Origin: Sepiola atlantica
Lineage: Eukaryota > Mollusca > Cephalopoda > Sepiida > Sepiolidae
Direction of reading: 5' to 3'
Assembly (NCBI GenBank): GCA_963556195.1
Contig: OY744523.1
Span: 73,387,288-73,451,287 of the forward strand
DNA: 64,000 nucleotides
Shown: piece after piece, positions 23,375-37,630 of the stretch
Layout: every line of letters begins with the position of its first letter
Position numbering within the stretch: the first letter of the stretch is position 1
Made by a program: the position numbers and the translations under genes
Notes under the pieces: model-generated
The model's input: the letters and a program-made list of their open reading frames with translations, nothing else
Told to the model about the DNA's origin: nothing
The model's database searches: none

Positions 23375-23601
23375 ATCAATTCCCCGCTTCTTTTGTTCCA
23401 GCTCGTTTGACTCGTTCGTCTAGTGGTCTCCATCAATTCGCTGTTTTGATACCTCATTGTAATACAGCTTCCTATTCCAGTAGCTTCTTTCCAAGAACTG
23501 CAGGCTTGTGGAACTCTCTTCCTGCTGACTGTTTTCCTCCTACCTATAATCTTGGTCTTTTCAAGACTAAGGTCAATAGGCATCTCCTGTCTTTGCGATA
23601 A
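23375..23601 (+). pseudogene. L2/CR1-like LINE reverse transcriptase C-terminus
   Basis: An open stretch encoding the last part of an L2-like RT: LTRSSSGLHQFAV, then SSFFPRTAGLWNSLPADCF, then FKTKVNRHLL before the stop. The same blocks occur at 63900-64000. Heavily 5' truncated; begins abruptly after AT-rich DNA. Confidence 0.8.
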
Positions 23602-24339
23602 TCATATTTGTTCTTGTTAGCTCTTTACATAAAAAAATAAAAATGTCCTGAATAAACGGCTCCAAGGAAAGAACTCCAACCTGTTTTTCTGCAAGAAGGC
23701 AATTACTAAATTTATAAGCTGTTCTAGTTGAATCTTAAAAGACATGAGTTTGCGGTATGTTGTTCCTTAGAAAATACATCCACCAATTTTTTTGATAATG
23801 ACCTAGCAGTGTATATTGATCATTTGAAGCAGTTGCATAATTATATAAAAAACTTGCTTCTCTGGCCTACTCCAAATGACAGTGTCACATTGGTTTGTGG
23901 ATTCCTTCATTACAAGGTTTTGCTGGACTTCAAAATAACACAGCAGCTCTGTGGATAAATGAAGACATGCATAAGAAGTATGCACTACTCTGGAAAGATG
24001 TGAACTTCTTTTACTCACTTTTCCCACATCTTACCTAGTTAAATCTAGTTTCACTAGGGTGATGTATCTGCTATAAAATGCACAAAATTGCCTTGATATA
24101 GAAAAAAGAAAGTGATTTACATATGTCTGACGACTTTCAACGTAAGACATTGACAAGTCACTGGGATTCCATTGAAACCATACAAAATAGACCTAATTGT
24201 ACATATGTTGCGATGTCGCTTCTGAGGTGTATATAATTCTATTATACACACTCATCGTCATTGCTGTCTCATCAACTAACACGAACACCAAGGCTTATTT
24301 TAATATTTTAATTAGTTAGACAAAGTGACAATTACAGAA

Positions 24340-24340
<1 letters not shown>
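23602..24340. other. No recognised gene
   Basis: One 76-codon plus-strand frame (23728-23958) shows no family features. Otherwise AT-rich. Confidence 0.4.

Positions 24341-24341
<1 letters not shown>

Positions 24342-24375
<34 letters not shown>
24342..24375. repeat. (GA)n microsatellite
   Basis: About 17 GA units. Confidence 0.95.
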
Positions 24376-24381
<6 letters not shown>

Positions 24382-24960
24382 CTATTACAGACGGGTTACT
24401 GAGTTTGAGAGAGAGATATATATATATAGAGGAAGATATAGATGACCTGGGCTGCCACCTATCTAGTTCATATCGTGTACCCACCCCCACCCTCGCTGGA
24501 GTTTCTGGGGATAAGTAACTTTTGGCATGACTGTCCTGCCCATATGTTCACCGGCAAAGAGGTAAAATTCCGTTTCTCCGGAAATCACAGTATACCCTTA
24601 CTTCTGTTTACCTGGTGAGCTAATTCTTTCTGATCCCCTGACCTGTCGACCATTCTCTCTACTCAAGCTGCAAGCTTTCACTATGTAACACATATATTCT
24701 TTGTTTTGTAAATAAATAAGTTAACTCAAATGAAATATTTATCCATATAATATCGTTCTTTGATTTACGACTGAAGTTAATGTTTTGATGCCATAGTGCT
24801 TACCTTGGTATTAAGGTGAGGTATGAATGTGGAGGGGGTAGAATTTAAGTTTATATGAAGGGGCTATAAAGAACTTGCTGTGAATTGATAGGGCAAAATC
24901 CTGAAAAAGGTTGAATAATAGTGTTCTAAATAATAAGGACAATTAATAAAAAAATACTGT
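24376..24960. other. No recognised gene
   Basis: 24440-24680 is more GC-rich than its surroundings and may be a decayed dispersed repeat; not identified. Confidence 0.4.
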
Positions 24961-24964
24961 AAAA

Positions 24965-26700
24965 CAAACGAAATAAAGTACTCATCAAATACAAAAGAAA
25001 TGATCTAAAAAAACGAAAAAGAAATGATCAAATAAAGAAAAAAGAAAACATGGAATGATTAAATACATTAAATAAAAAATAAATGATTGAATAAATAAAA
25101 AGAAACAACTTATTAAAGAAAAAAAGAAGTTATCAAAAAAGAAAGAAAAAAAGAAGTTATCAAATAAAGAAAAAAAGAAAGAAGTTATCAAAGAAAGAAA
25201 GAAAAAAAGAAAGTATCAAATAAAGAAAAAAAGAAAGAAAGATAAAAGAAGTTATCAAATAAAGCAAAAAAGAAAGAAGTAACTAAAGAAAGACAGAAAA
25301 AGAAGTTATCAAATAAAAAAATGAAAGAAAGATGTTTGCAAAGAAAAAAAGAGAGACGGAAGTTACCAAAATAAGAAAATGAGAAATAAGTAATCAAAGA
25401 AAAAAAGGAAGAAATAAGTAATCAAAGAAAAAAAGAAAGAAAGAATATATCAAAGTAAAAGGAAAGAAGAAATAAGTTATTAAAGAAAAAAAAAGAAATT
25501 ATCAAAGAAAAAAGAAAGAAAGTTATTATCAAAGAAAAAAGTATAAATAAATACTCAAAAGAAAATAAATTATCAAAGAAAAAAAGAAAGAAAGAATATA
25601 TCAAAGTAAAAGGAAAGAAGAAATAAGTTATTAAAGAAAAAAAAGAAATTATCAAAGAAAAAAGAAAGAAAGTTTTTATCAAAGAAAAAAGTATAAATAA
25701 ATACTCAAAAGAAAATAAATTATCAAAGAAAAAAAGAACATATGTAATTATTATAGAAAAAGCAAAGAAAGAAGTTATCAAAGAAAAAAGAAATAATCAA
25801 AGAAAAAAGAACGAAAGTAATTATCAAAAAAGGTAATGAAAGTATAAAAGAAAAAAAAATGAAAGTAATTATCATACAAAAAGTTAAGAAAGAAATTATC
25901 AAAGAAAAAAAGAAAGAAATTATCAGAAAAACGTAAGAAATTATCAAAGAAAAAAGAACGAAAGTAATTATCAAGAAAAGAAAGAAATTATAAAAGAAAA
26001 AAGAACGAAAGTAAATTATCATAGAAAAAGAAAAGAAAAAATTATCAAAGATTTTTTCTTTGATAATTTTTTATAAAAAAATGAAAGTAATTAAGTAAAT
26101 AAAGCAAAGAAAGAAGTTATGAAAGAAAAAAAGAAATTATCAAAAAAAGACAGAAATTATCAAAAAAAGAAAAATTATAAAAGAAATAAGAAAGAAAGTA
26201 ATTATCATAGATAAAGCAACAGAAGAAGTTATCAAAGAAATAAGAAAGAAAAAATTATTAAAAAACCCAGAAATTATCAGAAGAAAAATGAACAAAAGTA
26301 ATTATCTTAATAAAGCAAAGAAAGAAATAATTAAAGTAGAAAGAAAAAAGTATCAAAGTAAAAAAAAAAAACGAAATTAATTATCAAAGCAAAGAAAGAA
26401 GTTATGAAGAAAAAAAGAAAGAATTTATCAAAGAAAAATGTTAGAATAAAATTATCAAAGAAAAAAGTTAGATAAAAATTATCAAAGAAAAAATAAAGAA
26501 AGAAATTATCAAAGAAAAAATAAAGAAAGAAATTATAAAAGGAACAAGTAAGAAATTATCAAAGAAAATAGTAAGAAATAAATTATGCTAAGAAAAAAAG
26601 AAAAAATGAAATTATCAAAGAAAAAAAAGAAAGAAATTTTCAAAGAATAAAGTAAGAAATAAAGAAATTATCAAAAAAGAATTTATCAAAAAAATAGAAA
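24965..26700 (+). repeat. Degenerate purine-rich tandem repeat (AAAGAAAGAAGTTATC type)
   Basis: About 1.7 kb of A/G-rich sequence built on an irregular unit of roughly 20 bp ending in GTTATCAAA. It includes a direct duplication of about 150 bp (25441-25591 and 25592-25740). The minus-strand Phe/Leu/Ile-rich frames are artefacts of this composition. Confidence 0.9.
26036..26072. repeat. Perfect 16-bp hairpin
   Basis: Arms 26036-26051 and 26057-26072 are exact complements (AAAAAATTATCAAAGA) with a 5-base loop. Marks a local inversion of the repeat unit. Confidence 0.95.
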
Positions 26701-26970
26701 TGATCTATAGAAGTTATTCGAATGAAGTAAAACAGCTGAGAGTGAAAAGTTATCAATTAGGAGGGCTTTAGGATCTCGGGCGAGACGGAGAAAATGATTA
26801 GTTGAGAGAAATGAGTTAAGTCTCGGAAGTTGTTGACATATTTTACATTTTAGGAGGGGGAGGGTCAGTTTTGCCCATGTTGCATGTGTTGTTCTTATGG
26901 ACCAACTTTTTTTTCGGTTTAAAATTTTTAAAAATATATAAAAAAAACAAAAAACAAATAGGCAAACGTT

Positions 26971-27600
26971 GAATTAACATTGGAAACTGATCCCCCCTCC
27001 TAAAATGTAAAATATTTGAAAAAAATTTCCAAAAACCCCGGAATTCTCTAGCAGCCTGATAGGTAAGTGTACACCGAAAAAAGAAAAGAAAAAATGGTCA
27101 GTAAAAAGTTGTGAAAAATATGGTAAAAGACGAACAAGACTGACCCCGTCTTAAAATGTAAATTTTTTTAATTTTTTCCCTAAAAACCCCGGAATTCTCT
27201 CGCGACATGATAAGTAATTGTAAGCAGAAGAATAATCTTCGAAATTTGAGATGGTCAAAAAGAGGGGGATCAGTCTACTTTGAATTTACATTGAAAACTG
27301 ATCCCCCGTCTTAAAATCTAAATTTTTTGAAATTTCTTTCCAAAAACCCCGGAATTCTCTATTGACATGATAGGTAATTGTACACCGAAAAAGATTTTTT
27401 TTTTAAATTGAGATGGTCAAAAAGAGGGATTAGTCTGCGTTGAATTAACATTGGAAACTGATCCCCTTCCTAAAATGTAAAATATTTGAAAAAAATTTCC
27501 CAAAACCCCGGAATTCTCTAGCAGCCTGATAGGTAAGTGTACACCAAAAAAAGAAAGAAAAAATGGTCAGTAAAAAGTTGTGAAAAACGGACTGTGGGAA
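26971..27600 (+). repeat. Four ~155-bp tandem repeats
   Basis: The landmark CCCCGGAATTCTCT occurs at 27036, 27187, 27347 and 27506. Copies 1 and 4 are almost identical while 2 and 3 differ, so a three-copy block was probably duplicated. Confidence 0.9.
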
Positions 27601-28603
27601 AAGACGAACATGTGCCAACATGAGATTTTACTTTTTTAGGCGATTACATGTGAACACACTTAAAAAAGTAGAATTTCATTAGCTGAAGGTGTTAATCTAT
27701 AATAATAACTTTTATTTTTGTCCCAATCCAGAGTGCCCCTTTTGCGGGAGTTGGATTTCCTTCACTTTACGAATAGGAAAGCCACAACGTGGCCACAAAC
27801 GATAAAAATATTAAAGTTACAGTTTCAACACTTAAAAAAGGATAAATTAGAATTTCATTTAAACACAATTTAAGGTAATATCTTACCAACTTAAATAATT
27901 TAATTTTCTTTAAAATAAATTACAACCCCACAAGTAACTTTCAACCCTAACTCTAACCCTAACCAATTCCGTTTTTTGAAAGGTATTACTCCTAATCCTG
28001 AAACGAACGCACTGGGTTCAAAAGAAAACTCCAGAAAGGTGGAATAATATAAATAAAATCCAATCCTGACTCAAGTAAATAGGAACTATTTACTTGCCTT
28101 ATCACGAGGGCAGATTTAGACACAAGGTCAGTTTTTAATGTGGGGAAATTCAGCTCCTCAAAAAGCGGAACTCTAGATTGGGATAAAAATCTAAAATGCC
28201 TCAGTCTAGAAGGATAAGTTAGAAAAGATACAAGACTTTGCTCCTAGCTAAATGTTAACCAATGCTATGAAATATGAAATAGTCGTTGATAGCTTACCCA
28301 TGAATCAGTATTTGCGGGGCTTCCACGTGTACCGTTAAACATTGTCTTTTCTTCTCCTTAATAGTTGAAATGGATGACGAGCTGACATAAAATGAAGGCA
28401 ACAGTGCAACTGAGAACGCTAAAGTGAAAACTACGAAATCGAATTAACCCGTGGTTGTCGTTTGCTAAAAATAGGTCAGCATAAAAACTTCAGTGCGATT
28501 ATCAACAAAAAAAAAACATGAGTTTTTACTTTAATACGTCTGAACACACTGAAAAACTTAGTGAAAAAGACATTTCTGTTCCCTCTGATAAGTGTACAGT
28601 GAA

Positions 28604-28605
<2 letters not shown>
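27601..28605. other. No recognised gene
   Basis: AT-rich. A short telomere-like run (AACCCTAACTCTAACCCTAACC) lies at about 27942-27963. Confidence 0.5.
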
Positions 28606-30509
<1,904 letters not shown>

Positions 30510-30589
<80 letters not shown>

Positions 30590-30603
30590 ATATATATATA
30601 TAC
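30510..30603. repeat. (TA)n(TG)n(TA)n microsatellite
   Basis: TA 30510-30579, TG 30580-30590, TA to 30603. Confidence 0.97.
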
Positions 30604-32270
30604 ATTAGAATTTAGAGTAGGGATCAGTTTTGTATATAAATTTAATGATCCACATTCCAAGCGATTCTAACTTTTAGGGCTGTTAACTAATTCTATCTTC
30701 TGTGCGTGTTTTTCGACGATTACCTGTGGTAAAAAAAAATCTTAATTAATGCCATAAAAAGTTAAAATGGCTTCTTTTTTTCTGTCAGGTTTTTTTCAGG
30801 GTTCACACGTAATTGGTAATTGCCTCAAATAAGTAGAATCTCATTTTTTTTGGGGGGGGGGCACTTTTTGAAGTTATTAGCTGCGAACGTTCAGTTAGGT
30901 GAACTGTGACCTATGAAAAAAGTTTCAGGAATCGTTTTCGGCTGATTATGGCAGCCATTTAACTTCATGACATTTATTTCCAACACAGCTAAAAAGCTAA
31001 AAAGTAATAGTGTTTCCATGGCGATAATTTGCGTGCCTCCCCACGAGGACGAAATTATAAACAATGAGAGTTTTTAATGTGAGGACAGTAGCATACAGGG
31101 GGGAGGGGGCGATGGGCCCGTGCATCCAAATTAAGGGAGGGAGCCATATAATCATATTCAAACTATCTTCCTGCAAAAGAGGAACTCTGGATTGGGCCCC
31201 AAAAAATTAAATATCAAGGTGATAGTTAGTTATCCAATAAAGAGGGTCAGCATGACAAGGGCTAAGATGTTCAATGATTAAACACCTGGTTTTGTTAGAG
31301 GTTCCGAATCATAAAACGGGTGTCGGTACAAAACTAGCGATTTTCTTTAGTGGAAGAAATTCTAGCATCGCCCACAAAGAATTGTGCGTGTGTTTAAATG
31401 GGATAGGAATTGTAGACATGTGTCTGGATTAGCATGCCTGTCGTATTAGCGTGTGAGTGTATATATGAACTTGTGGTGTGCGAGAGAGTTTGATTGGTAG
31501 TTTGTATGTGTTGTCGCTATGTTTAGTACGTGTGTGTCTCTCATCATGTGTGTGCTATTGCCGAGAGCCTTTCAGTTTCTAAGGGTATAAACAGAATGCA
31601 CCATATGAACATGTGTTGCATATTAAAGAAAGAAACGGAAAAAGGTAGAAAAACGCTGTGATTGGGGTTTTATATTACGCGTGATTTGGTATTGAATATA
31701 TTTTGTGCTGTGATTAATTGAAAAAAAAACTGCTGATTTGAGCTCTTGTCCAATCAAGAGTCGATACGCAAAAACGAACATTTGTTATCTCTACTGCTTC
31801 TCACAATTATTTGAAATTAGCGGTAGTCTTGAAAAGAGGGGGTAGCTTTGTTCTCCTTTGCTGAAAGTGAATCGGGCTACTTCTCATGTGCGACTTGTAG
31901 TAGAAGCGGTGAAACGGATGATGATGGACAATGATCGGCTGTCTAGTGTACCACGATCCCCACCAGCAAATAAACAAAAAAATAGATAAAACGTGTGACG
32001 AAAATGACAACAACAAAAGGAAAACAACACCAGACGTCAGATAAAATTAGAGGAGGTTTGCTTCAGAGAAATAAAATACCTCTCTTGGAAAGAGCTGCTG
32101 AAGTAGATGACAATGTTGATGTTGTTGTTGTAGGCAGGATTGGAAACTACTACTGGTCGTAGAGGGCAGAATCGTTGCTGCTAGTTGTTGGGAAAAACAG
32201 AGAGATGATAATGTCGCTGAAAACAGGATCATAAACTGCTGCTTATCGTAGTGAATAGTGCTACTATAGT
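30604..32270. other. No recognised gene
   Basis: Unique-looking, moderately AT-rich DNA. Short frames near 31807-32232 (minus) show no domain. Confidence 0.45.
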
Positions 32271-32271
32271 A

Positions 32272-32347
<76 letters not shown>
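32272..32347. repeat. (GAT)n microsatellite
   Basis: About 25 GAT units. Confidence 0.98.
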
Positions 32348-32469
32348 CCGTTCCGATGAGAGATGATGTTTGAACATAAACGTTGTCTTGAAACCGATGT
32401 TTAAAAATTATAATAACTTTGTGTATACTCTTTACTTGAAATATGATTTTAAAATAATTTAAATCATCA

Positions 32470-33620
32470 AAAAATATATGTTTTCCTCATTGTCGATGAA
32501 CAGCAGCAAAAGCAGGAGTATGCCGACACTCCCGTTGTTAAATGGAGACTGATCAATGTCTATATTTGTGTAGAGAAAGGCCTGGAAGCGTGTGTACGTA
32601 ATAATCCACTATATCTATATCGGAAGACATCGCGCGATTAAAAATATGATTTTTTAAAAACCAAATTCGATGTCAAGATTTCTTTTTTTTACAACAAATA
32701 TTTTGGCCAAGATAGGCCTTTGTCAATGAACATTTACACATTGTTCTTCTTTTTCCTCATTGTCGACCAACGACAGCAAGAGCTGCTGTAGGCCGACCAC
32801 TCCTGTTATTAAATTGAGACTGGTTAATGTCTATATTAGTGAAGAGAAACGCCTGGCAGCGTGTGTACGTAATAATCCCATATTACTACATCGGAAAACA
32901 TCGTGTAATTAAAAATATAATTTTTTAAAACCAAATTCGATGTCCAGATTTCTTATTTTTGTTACAAATAAATCAAATATTTCGCCCAAGACAGGCTTTT
33001 CAATATTGGAAGACATCGTGTGATGAAAAATAAAATATTTTAAAACCAAATTCGATGTCAAGATTTTTTGTTTTACAAATAAGTCAAATATTTCGGCAAA
33101 GACAGGCCTTTGTTAATGAACATTTAGACAATGTTCTTTTTTTCCTTCATTATCGCTCTACAACGGTAAGAGCTTAAGTATACCGACCACTCTTTTCATT
33201 TGTTTGTTAAAATAAATAATAATAATAAATCTTGACACCGAATATTTGGTTTTACAAAAATTATATTTTTCATCACACGATGTCTTCTAGTGTAGAAATA
33301 TGGGATTATTACGTACATACCCTGCCAGGCATTTCTTTACGGCCTTTCTTTCGTTGTTGTTGTCGTTGATCAATAATGAGAAATGAGAAGTAAAAAAAAC
33401 AATGTTTAAATGTTCATTGACAAAGGCATGTCTTAGCCGAAATATTTGATTATTTGTGAAAAATAATAAATCTTTACATCGAATTTAGTTTGAAAAAATT
33501 ATAATTTTCATCACACGATGTCTTCTGATATAGAAATAGTGGATTATTACGTCCACATGCTGCCAGGCTTTTCTACACAAATATAGGCATTAACCAGTCT
33601 CCATTTAGTAACAGAAGTTG
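32470..33620. repeat. Tail-to-tail copies of a dispersed repeat (Penelope-like LTR suspected)
   Basis: Two direct copies and a partial third (landmark AAATTCGATGT near 32663, 32934, 33047) face two inverted copies (33230-33620). In the inverted reading each unit has CATTGACAAAGGC...GCCGAAATATTTG, then ATCGAATTT, a CATCACACGATGTCTTC block, a GATTATTACGT block and a GCTGCCAGGC block. No coding. The TTGACAA - short stem - GAAA arrangement resembles the hammerhead-like ends of Penelope-like elements; inference. Confidence 0.6.
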
Positions 33621-33643
33621 TTGGCCTACTTCAGTTTATATTG

Positions 33644-33648
<5 letters not shown>

Positions 33649-33708
<60 letters not shown>
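33649..33708. repeat. (TTA)n microsatellite at 3' end of RLE-LINE copy C
   Basis: About 20 TTA units, directly followed by the 3' end of the minus-strand LINE copy. Confidence 0.97.
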
Positions 33709-33711
33709 GTT

Positions 33712-34045
33712 GTACTCACTAGCAGTTCTCACATAAGTTATCGTCAGTGATTGCTCACCAACAACAACCAGTGATGTTCCCTGGAGTGACAACAAGCCTC
33801 TACAGATTTCCAGTTTTTACACCCTTTTTTCGATCACCACCGCAAATGACCTTGCGGTATCGCAACAACCGCCTACCATTGATTTCTCGCCCCCTCCAAA
33901 AAATGACACCCGCCTCTGCTGACACCACACAACATGGTCGTAGAGGGTCAAGGAGGATGGGAAGACCTAGGTGAGACAGCACTAACCAGACATCCACTGG
34001 AAGAGTGCGGGGACCTTGATAAGGCTTATTGCCATCCAACTCCTA
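33712..34045 (-). pseudogene. R4/Dong-like LINE, 3' UTR copy C
   Basis: Matches copies at 34375-34700 and 35157-35480 (the ACTCACTAG.AGTT.TCACA start, GTATTCCCTGGAGT-like and ATCGCAACAGCCGCC-like blocks). Only 3' UTR remains. Bordered by (TTA)n on its 3' side and (GAT)n on its 5' side. Confidence 0.75.

Positions 34046-34102
<57 letters not shown>
34046..34102. repeat. (GAT)n microsatellite
   Basis: About 19 GAT units at the 5' border of LINE copy C. Confidence 0.97.
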
Positions 34103-34374
34103 CTTTCTCACCATTGTCATAACCATTTTTGAAGAATTGGAAAAGAAATTGTCTCGTCAATCTGTTTAAGCCATTTATGATGGCTTTTCGTTATGGTTCA
34201 AATTGCAACAGAAATCACCTTTACTTCTTTACATTTCCATAGTCTAACTAATTCCTATTTTAGGTCTTGATATTTTTTTCGTGTTCTTTCTCCTGCACTC
34301 TAGTATCGAAGGGACAGACTATATCAATGATTAAGCAAGTTCTCTTGTTTTTGTTTAGAAATATTATCATTATT

Positions 34375-35128
34375 TACTCACTAGGAGTTCTCACACAGGT
34401 CATCAGTGATTGCTCACCGACAACCGGTGGTATTCCCTGGAGTCTGAGTGACAACAAGTCTCCCCAGATTTACAGTATTCTCCACCTCTTTTCGATAGCC
34501 ACCACAAATAAACTTGCAGTATCACAGCAGCCGTTTACCATTGATTTCTCGCTGGTAAGGACCATTGGTCTTCTCTGGGATTTGGATGGCAATAAGCCTC
34601 CCCAAAGTCCCAGCAGTCTCTGCACTTCCAGTGGAGGTCTGGTTTGTGCTGTCCCCCCTCGGTGTTCTCATCCTCCTTGACCCTATGCAAATATTTTGTG
34701 TGGTATCAGCCTAGGCTGGTACCATTTTTTTCCTTATTATTTTTTTTTAATTTTTAAAAATTTATTTTTTATTTATTTATTTATTTATTTTGGGGGGCGG
34801 GAAGTTGATGGTGTTTCTTGCTATTTCTGTTCATTGGTTCATTTTTGTGTCGTGTCAGTTGAAGCCGGTGTAATTTATTGGAAGAGGAGCTTATAAAGTG
34901 ATGTTTTTTGCATTTTCTGTTTCTTTGTTTGTGATTTGTTCTTTCTGTGGTTTTGTTTTCTTCTTGTAATAGATTCCGTGTGACTCTTCGTAGCTTATGC
35001 GGGTTGCTTTCCGGATTCAATGATTTTTCTTAAGATTGTAGCTGTTTTGATCATTGCCGTACTTTGTATAGTGCCAATGATCCCTTTGATTCCAATTTCT
35101 CCCAGTCTTTTTTCCAGGTTTTTTGGGA
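34375..35128 (-). pseudogene. R4/Dong-like LINE, 5'-truncated copy B
   Basis: Begins at 35128, right after the ATT repeat, with the C-terminal coding end (GTIPKNLEKRLGEIGIKGI in the minus frame, about 35020-35128). This matches the end of copy A, but with its own substitutions. It then runs through the 3' UTR to 34375. It is a separate insertion, and not a duplication of copy A. Confidence 0.8.
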
Positions 35129-35134
35129 TTGTTC

Positions 35135-35156
35135 ATTATTATTATTATTATTATTT
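35135..35156. repeat. (ATT)n between LINE copies A and B
   Basis: About seven ATT units form the junction of the 3' end of copy A and the truncated 5' end of copy B. Confidence 0.95.
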
Positions 35157-36786
35157 ACTCACTAGGAGTTATCACACTGGTCATCGTCAGTGGTCACCCA
35201 CTGCCGACAACCTGTGGTATTCCCTGGAGTCTGAGTGACAACAAGTCTCCTCAGGCCTCCAGTATGCTCCACCTCTTTTCGTTCATCACCGCTGATGACC
35301 TTGCGGTATCGCAACAGCCACCTACCAACGATTTCCCGCTGATAAGGGCCATTGGTCCCCTCTGGGGCCCGAGTGGCAACAAGCCTTCCCAAGGTCCCAG
35401 AGCTGTCCGCGCTCTTCCAGTGGAGGTCTGGTTTTGCGCTTTCCCTCCTCGACCCTCTGTCCATAATTTTCGTGGCGTCAGCCTATGCTTGCGCCTCTCT
35501 CGTGCGGTTGTATTTTCCCCGGTTCTGTTGTTTTGTGCTTCCATGTGTTTGTTCTCCATTCGTTGCTTATGTGGGTTGGTTTCCGCATTCGAGGACATTT
35601 CTCAGGATTGTAGCTGTTTTGATCATTACTGTCCTTTGTATGGTCTCAGTTATCCCTTTGATTCCTATTTCTCCTAGTCTTTTCTCCATGTTTTTGGGGA
35701 CTGTTCCTAGTGCTCCTATGATTATTGGTGTTATACTGACTTTCTTCATGTTCCATATTCCTTTCAATTCTCTGGCAAGTTCAGTATATTTGCTTCTCTT
35801 TTCCGTCTCTTTGATCTTCACTCTGTGGTCTGCTGGAACGGCAAAGTCCACGATTTTGCAGGATTTTTCTTTCTTGTTGATTATTATCATATCCGGTCTC
35901 CTTGCTGTTATGGGTTTGTCTGTTTGTACATTCATATCCCATATGATTTTGTGTTTTTCGTTTTCTAGTACAGTTTCTGGTTTGTGTTTGTACCGTTTTC
36001 TTGCATATTCGAAATTCAGTTCTTTGCACATTTCCCGGTGTACTTCTTTCCCCATGCTGTCATGTCTGTTCTTGTATTCCCTTTGTGCTAGCTTGCTGCA
36101 TTCACTTATTATATGATTTATCGTTTCGTCTCTTTGTCCACACAATCTGCATTTGCTGTTTTCCTGGGTTTTATCTATCTTTGCTTTAATAAAGTTTGTC
36201 CTAATCGCATTGTTCTGTGCGGCCGTCAGCAGAGATTCCGTTTCTCTGTTCAGGTTTCCTTTTCTTAGCCATGCCCAGCTGTTTTCATTGGCTTCATCGC
36301 TTGTGAGTCTTATAAAGCGTCCATGTAGTTGTTTTTCTTCCCACTTTTCCTTTCTTGTCTTTTTGTTTCTGGGTTCAGTGCTTCCGGGGTTGTTTGTTGG
36401 GCTGGTGTCTCTTGCTGTGGTGATCAGTCTTTCCGTGTTCTGGGTTACATATTTCTCCAGCTCTTTTTTGGTGTCTTCCACACAGTCTTCTATACTTACC
36501 AGTCCTCTACCTCCTTCATTTCTTTTCACGTAGAGTCTGTCCGTGTCGTCTTTTGGGTGCAGTGCATTGTGCATAGTCATTAGTTTTCTAGTTCTTTGGT
36601 CGAGGTGCCTGAGTTCTTCTTTGGTCCAGCCTATGAATGGTCCAGAGTATCTTATTAGTGATACAGCCCATGTGTTTATCCCTTTTACTAGGTTTCTGCT
36701 ATATAGTTTAGTTTCTAAGAGTTTCCTTGTTCTTCGTAGATATTCTTTTCCAATCTTCTCTTTCATTTCTGTATATTTGATTGTGT
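35157..36786 (-). pseudogene. R4/Dong-like RLE LINE, copy A: C-terminal half with CCHC and RLE nuclease
   Basis: The minus strand is open from the (TAA)n at 36786 down to about 35567 and encodes roughly 400 residues of a non-LTR retrotransposon downstream of the RT active site. Order: thumb-like segment (SLIRYSGPFIGWTKEEL, LDQRTRKLMTMHNALHP), a Lys/Glu-rich linker, a zinc motif CRLCGQRDETINHIISEC (CX2CX8HX4C, near 36096-36152), and a restriction-like endonuclease with RPDMIII...KIVDFAVPADHRVK (near 35818-35902) carrying the PD...D...K residues. It ends GTVPKNMEKRLGEIG. The 3' UTR follows to 35157. This layout is that of RLE-type LINEs of the R2/R4 group; Dong of that group is known to insert into TAA repeats, as seen here. 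The coding part has no stop, so this copy is young, but it is 5' truncated within the microsatellite. Confidence 0.85.
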
Positions 36787-36788
36787 CA

Positions 36789-36834
<46 letters not shown>
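36787..36834. repeat. (ATT)n at the 5' border of LINE copy A
   Basis: About 16 ATT units. The poly-Ile start of the minus-strand frame is translated microsatellite and not protein. Confidence 0.97.
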
Positions 36835-36836
<2 letters not shown>

Positions 36837-37389
36837 ATAAATAATACCACTTACTTGTAATCATTACCAAATTTAATTTTAATCCTAATGTTAACTAAAT
36901 GTATCTCTATATAGAATTAATTAGAAAAAAAGAGAAAAATTGACTCATACAACTTCCATTGCCAGACATACCTTCGCCCTCTTTCCCTCAAAAAACGCAG
37001 TCTGACCTCCATATTTAAAATTATGCTTCCCTCTTTCTTACTTTATTTCTTTGTTTATGTTCGTCGACCTTATTACAAACTGTAAGTCTACCCTCTCTTT
37101 TTTAGCTTACAATCTGACACCTTGAAAAATACGAGACCAATGTTATGAAAAGGTCAACCTTTTTTAAGTCTTCAACTAAACTTTACAAACGTTTTTTTTC
37201 AATTATTTTAAATTTGACCATGCGACATTTCGGTTTGGAATTTAGATTCCTTTTTTCCTTTCTTTTTCTTCTTTTTCAATATGAATATATAAGTGAAAGA
37301 TCAGACTTTTCCGCATGAAAAAATCTTAGTTTTTAATAACTAATGATCGATAACATCGCCATGTCCGTGTAGCGGATTTTGTACATGTC
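36835..37389. other. No recognised gene
   Basis: AT-rich DNA. Confidence 0.5.
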
Positions 37390-37486
<97 letters not shown>

Positions 37487-37508
37487 GTGTGTGTGTGTGT
37501 GTGTGTGC
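37390..37508. repeat. (TG)n(TA)n(TG)n microsatellite
   Basis: TG 37390-37402, TA 37402-37482, TG 37484-37508. Confidence 0.97.
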
Positions 37509-37630
37509 AATCATTGTTAAAAATAACAGATTTCGTCTGTTTAATTATACCTTTTTTATTTTTTCAATTTTTCTGACGATCTTTTTTGTATTAAAATTTA
37601 AAAAATCATAAATGTTTTATTATTTCATGA

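Noticed and set aside
25188..26022. Phe/Leu/Ile-rich minus-strand frames resembling transmembrane proteins
   Set aside because: Caused by the purine-rich tandem repeat on the plus strand.
27942..27963. CCCTAA-type run as a chromosome end
   Set aside because: Too short and imperfect and lies mid-window; only a telomere-like trace.
35352..36116. 254-codon hydrophobic plus-strand frame that looks like a membrane protein
   Set aside because: It is the shadow of the minus-strand RLE-LINE coding sequence, whose zinc and nuclease motifs are clear.
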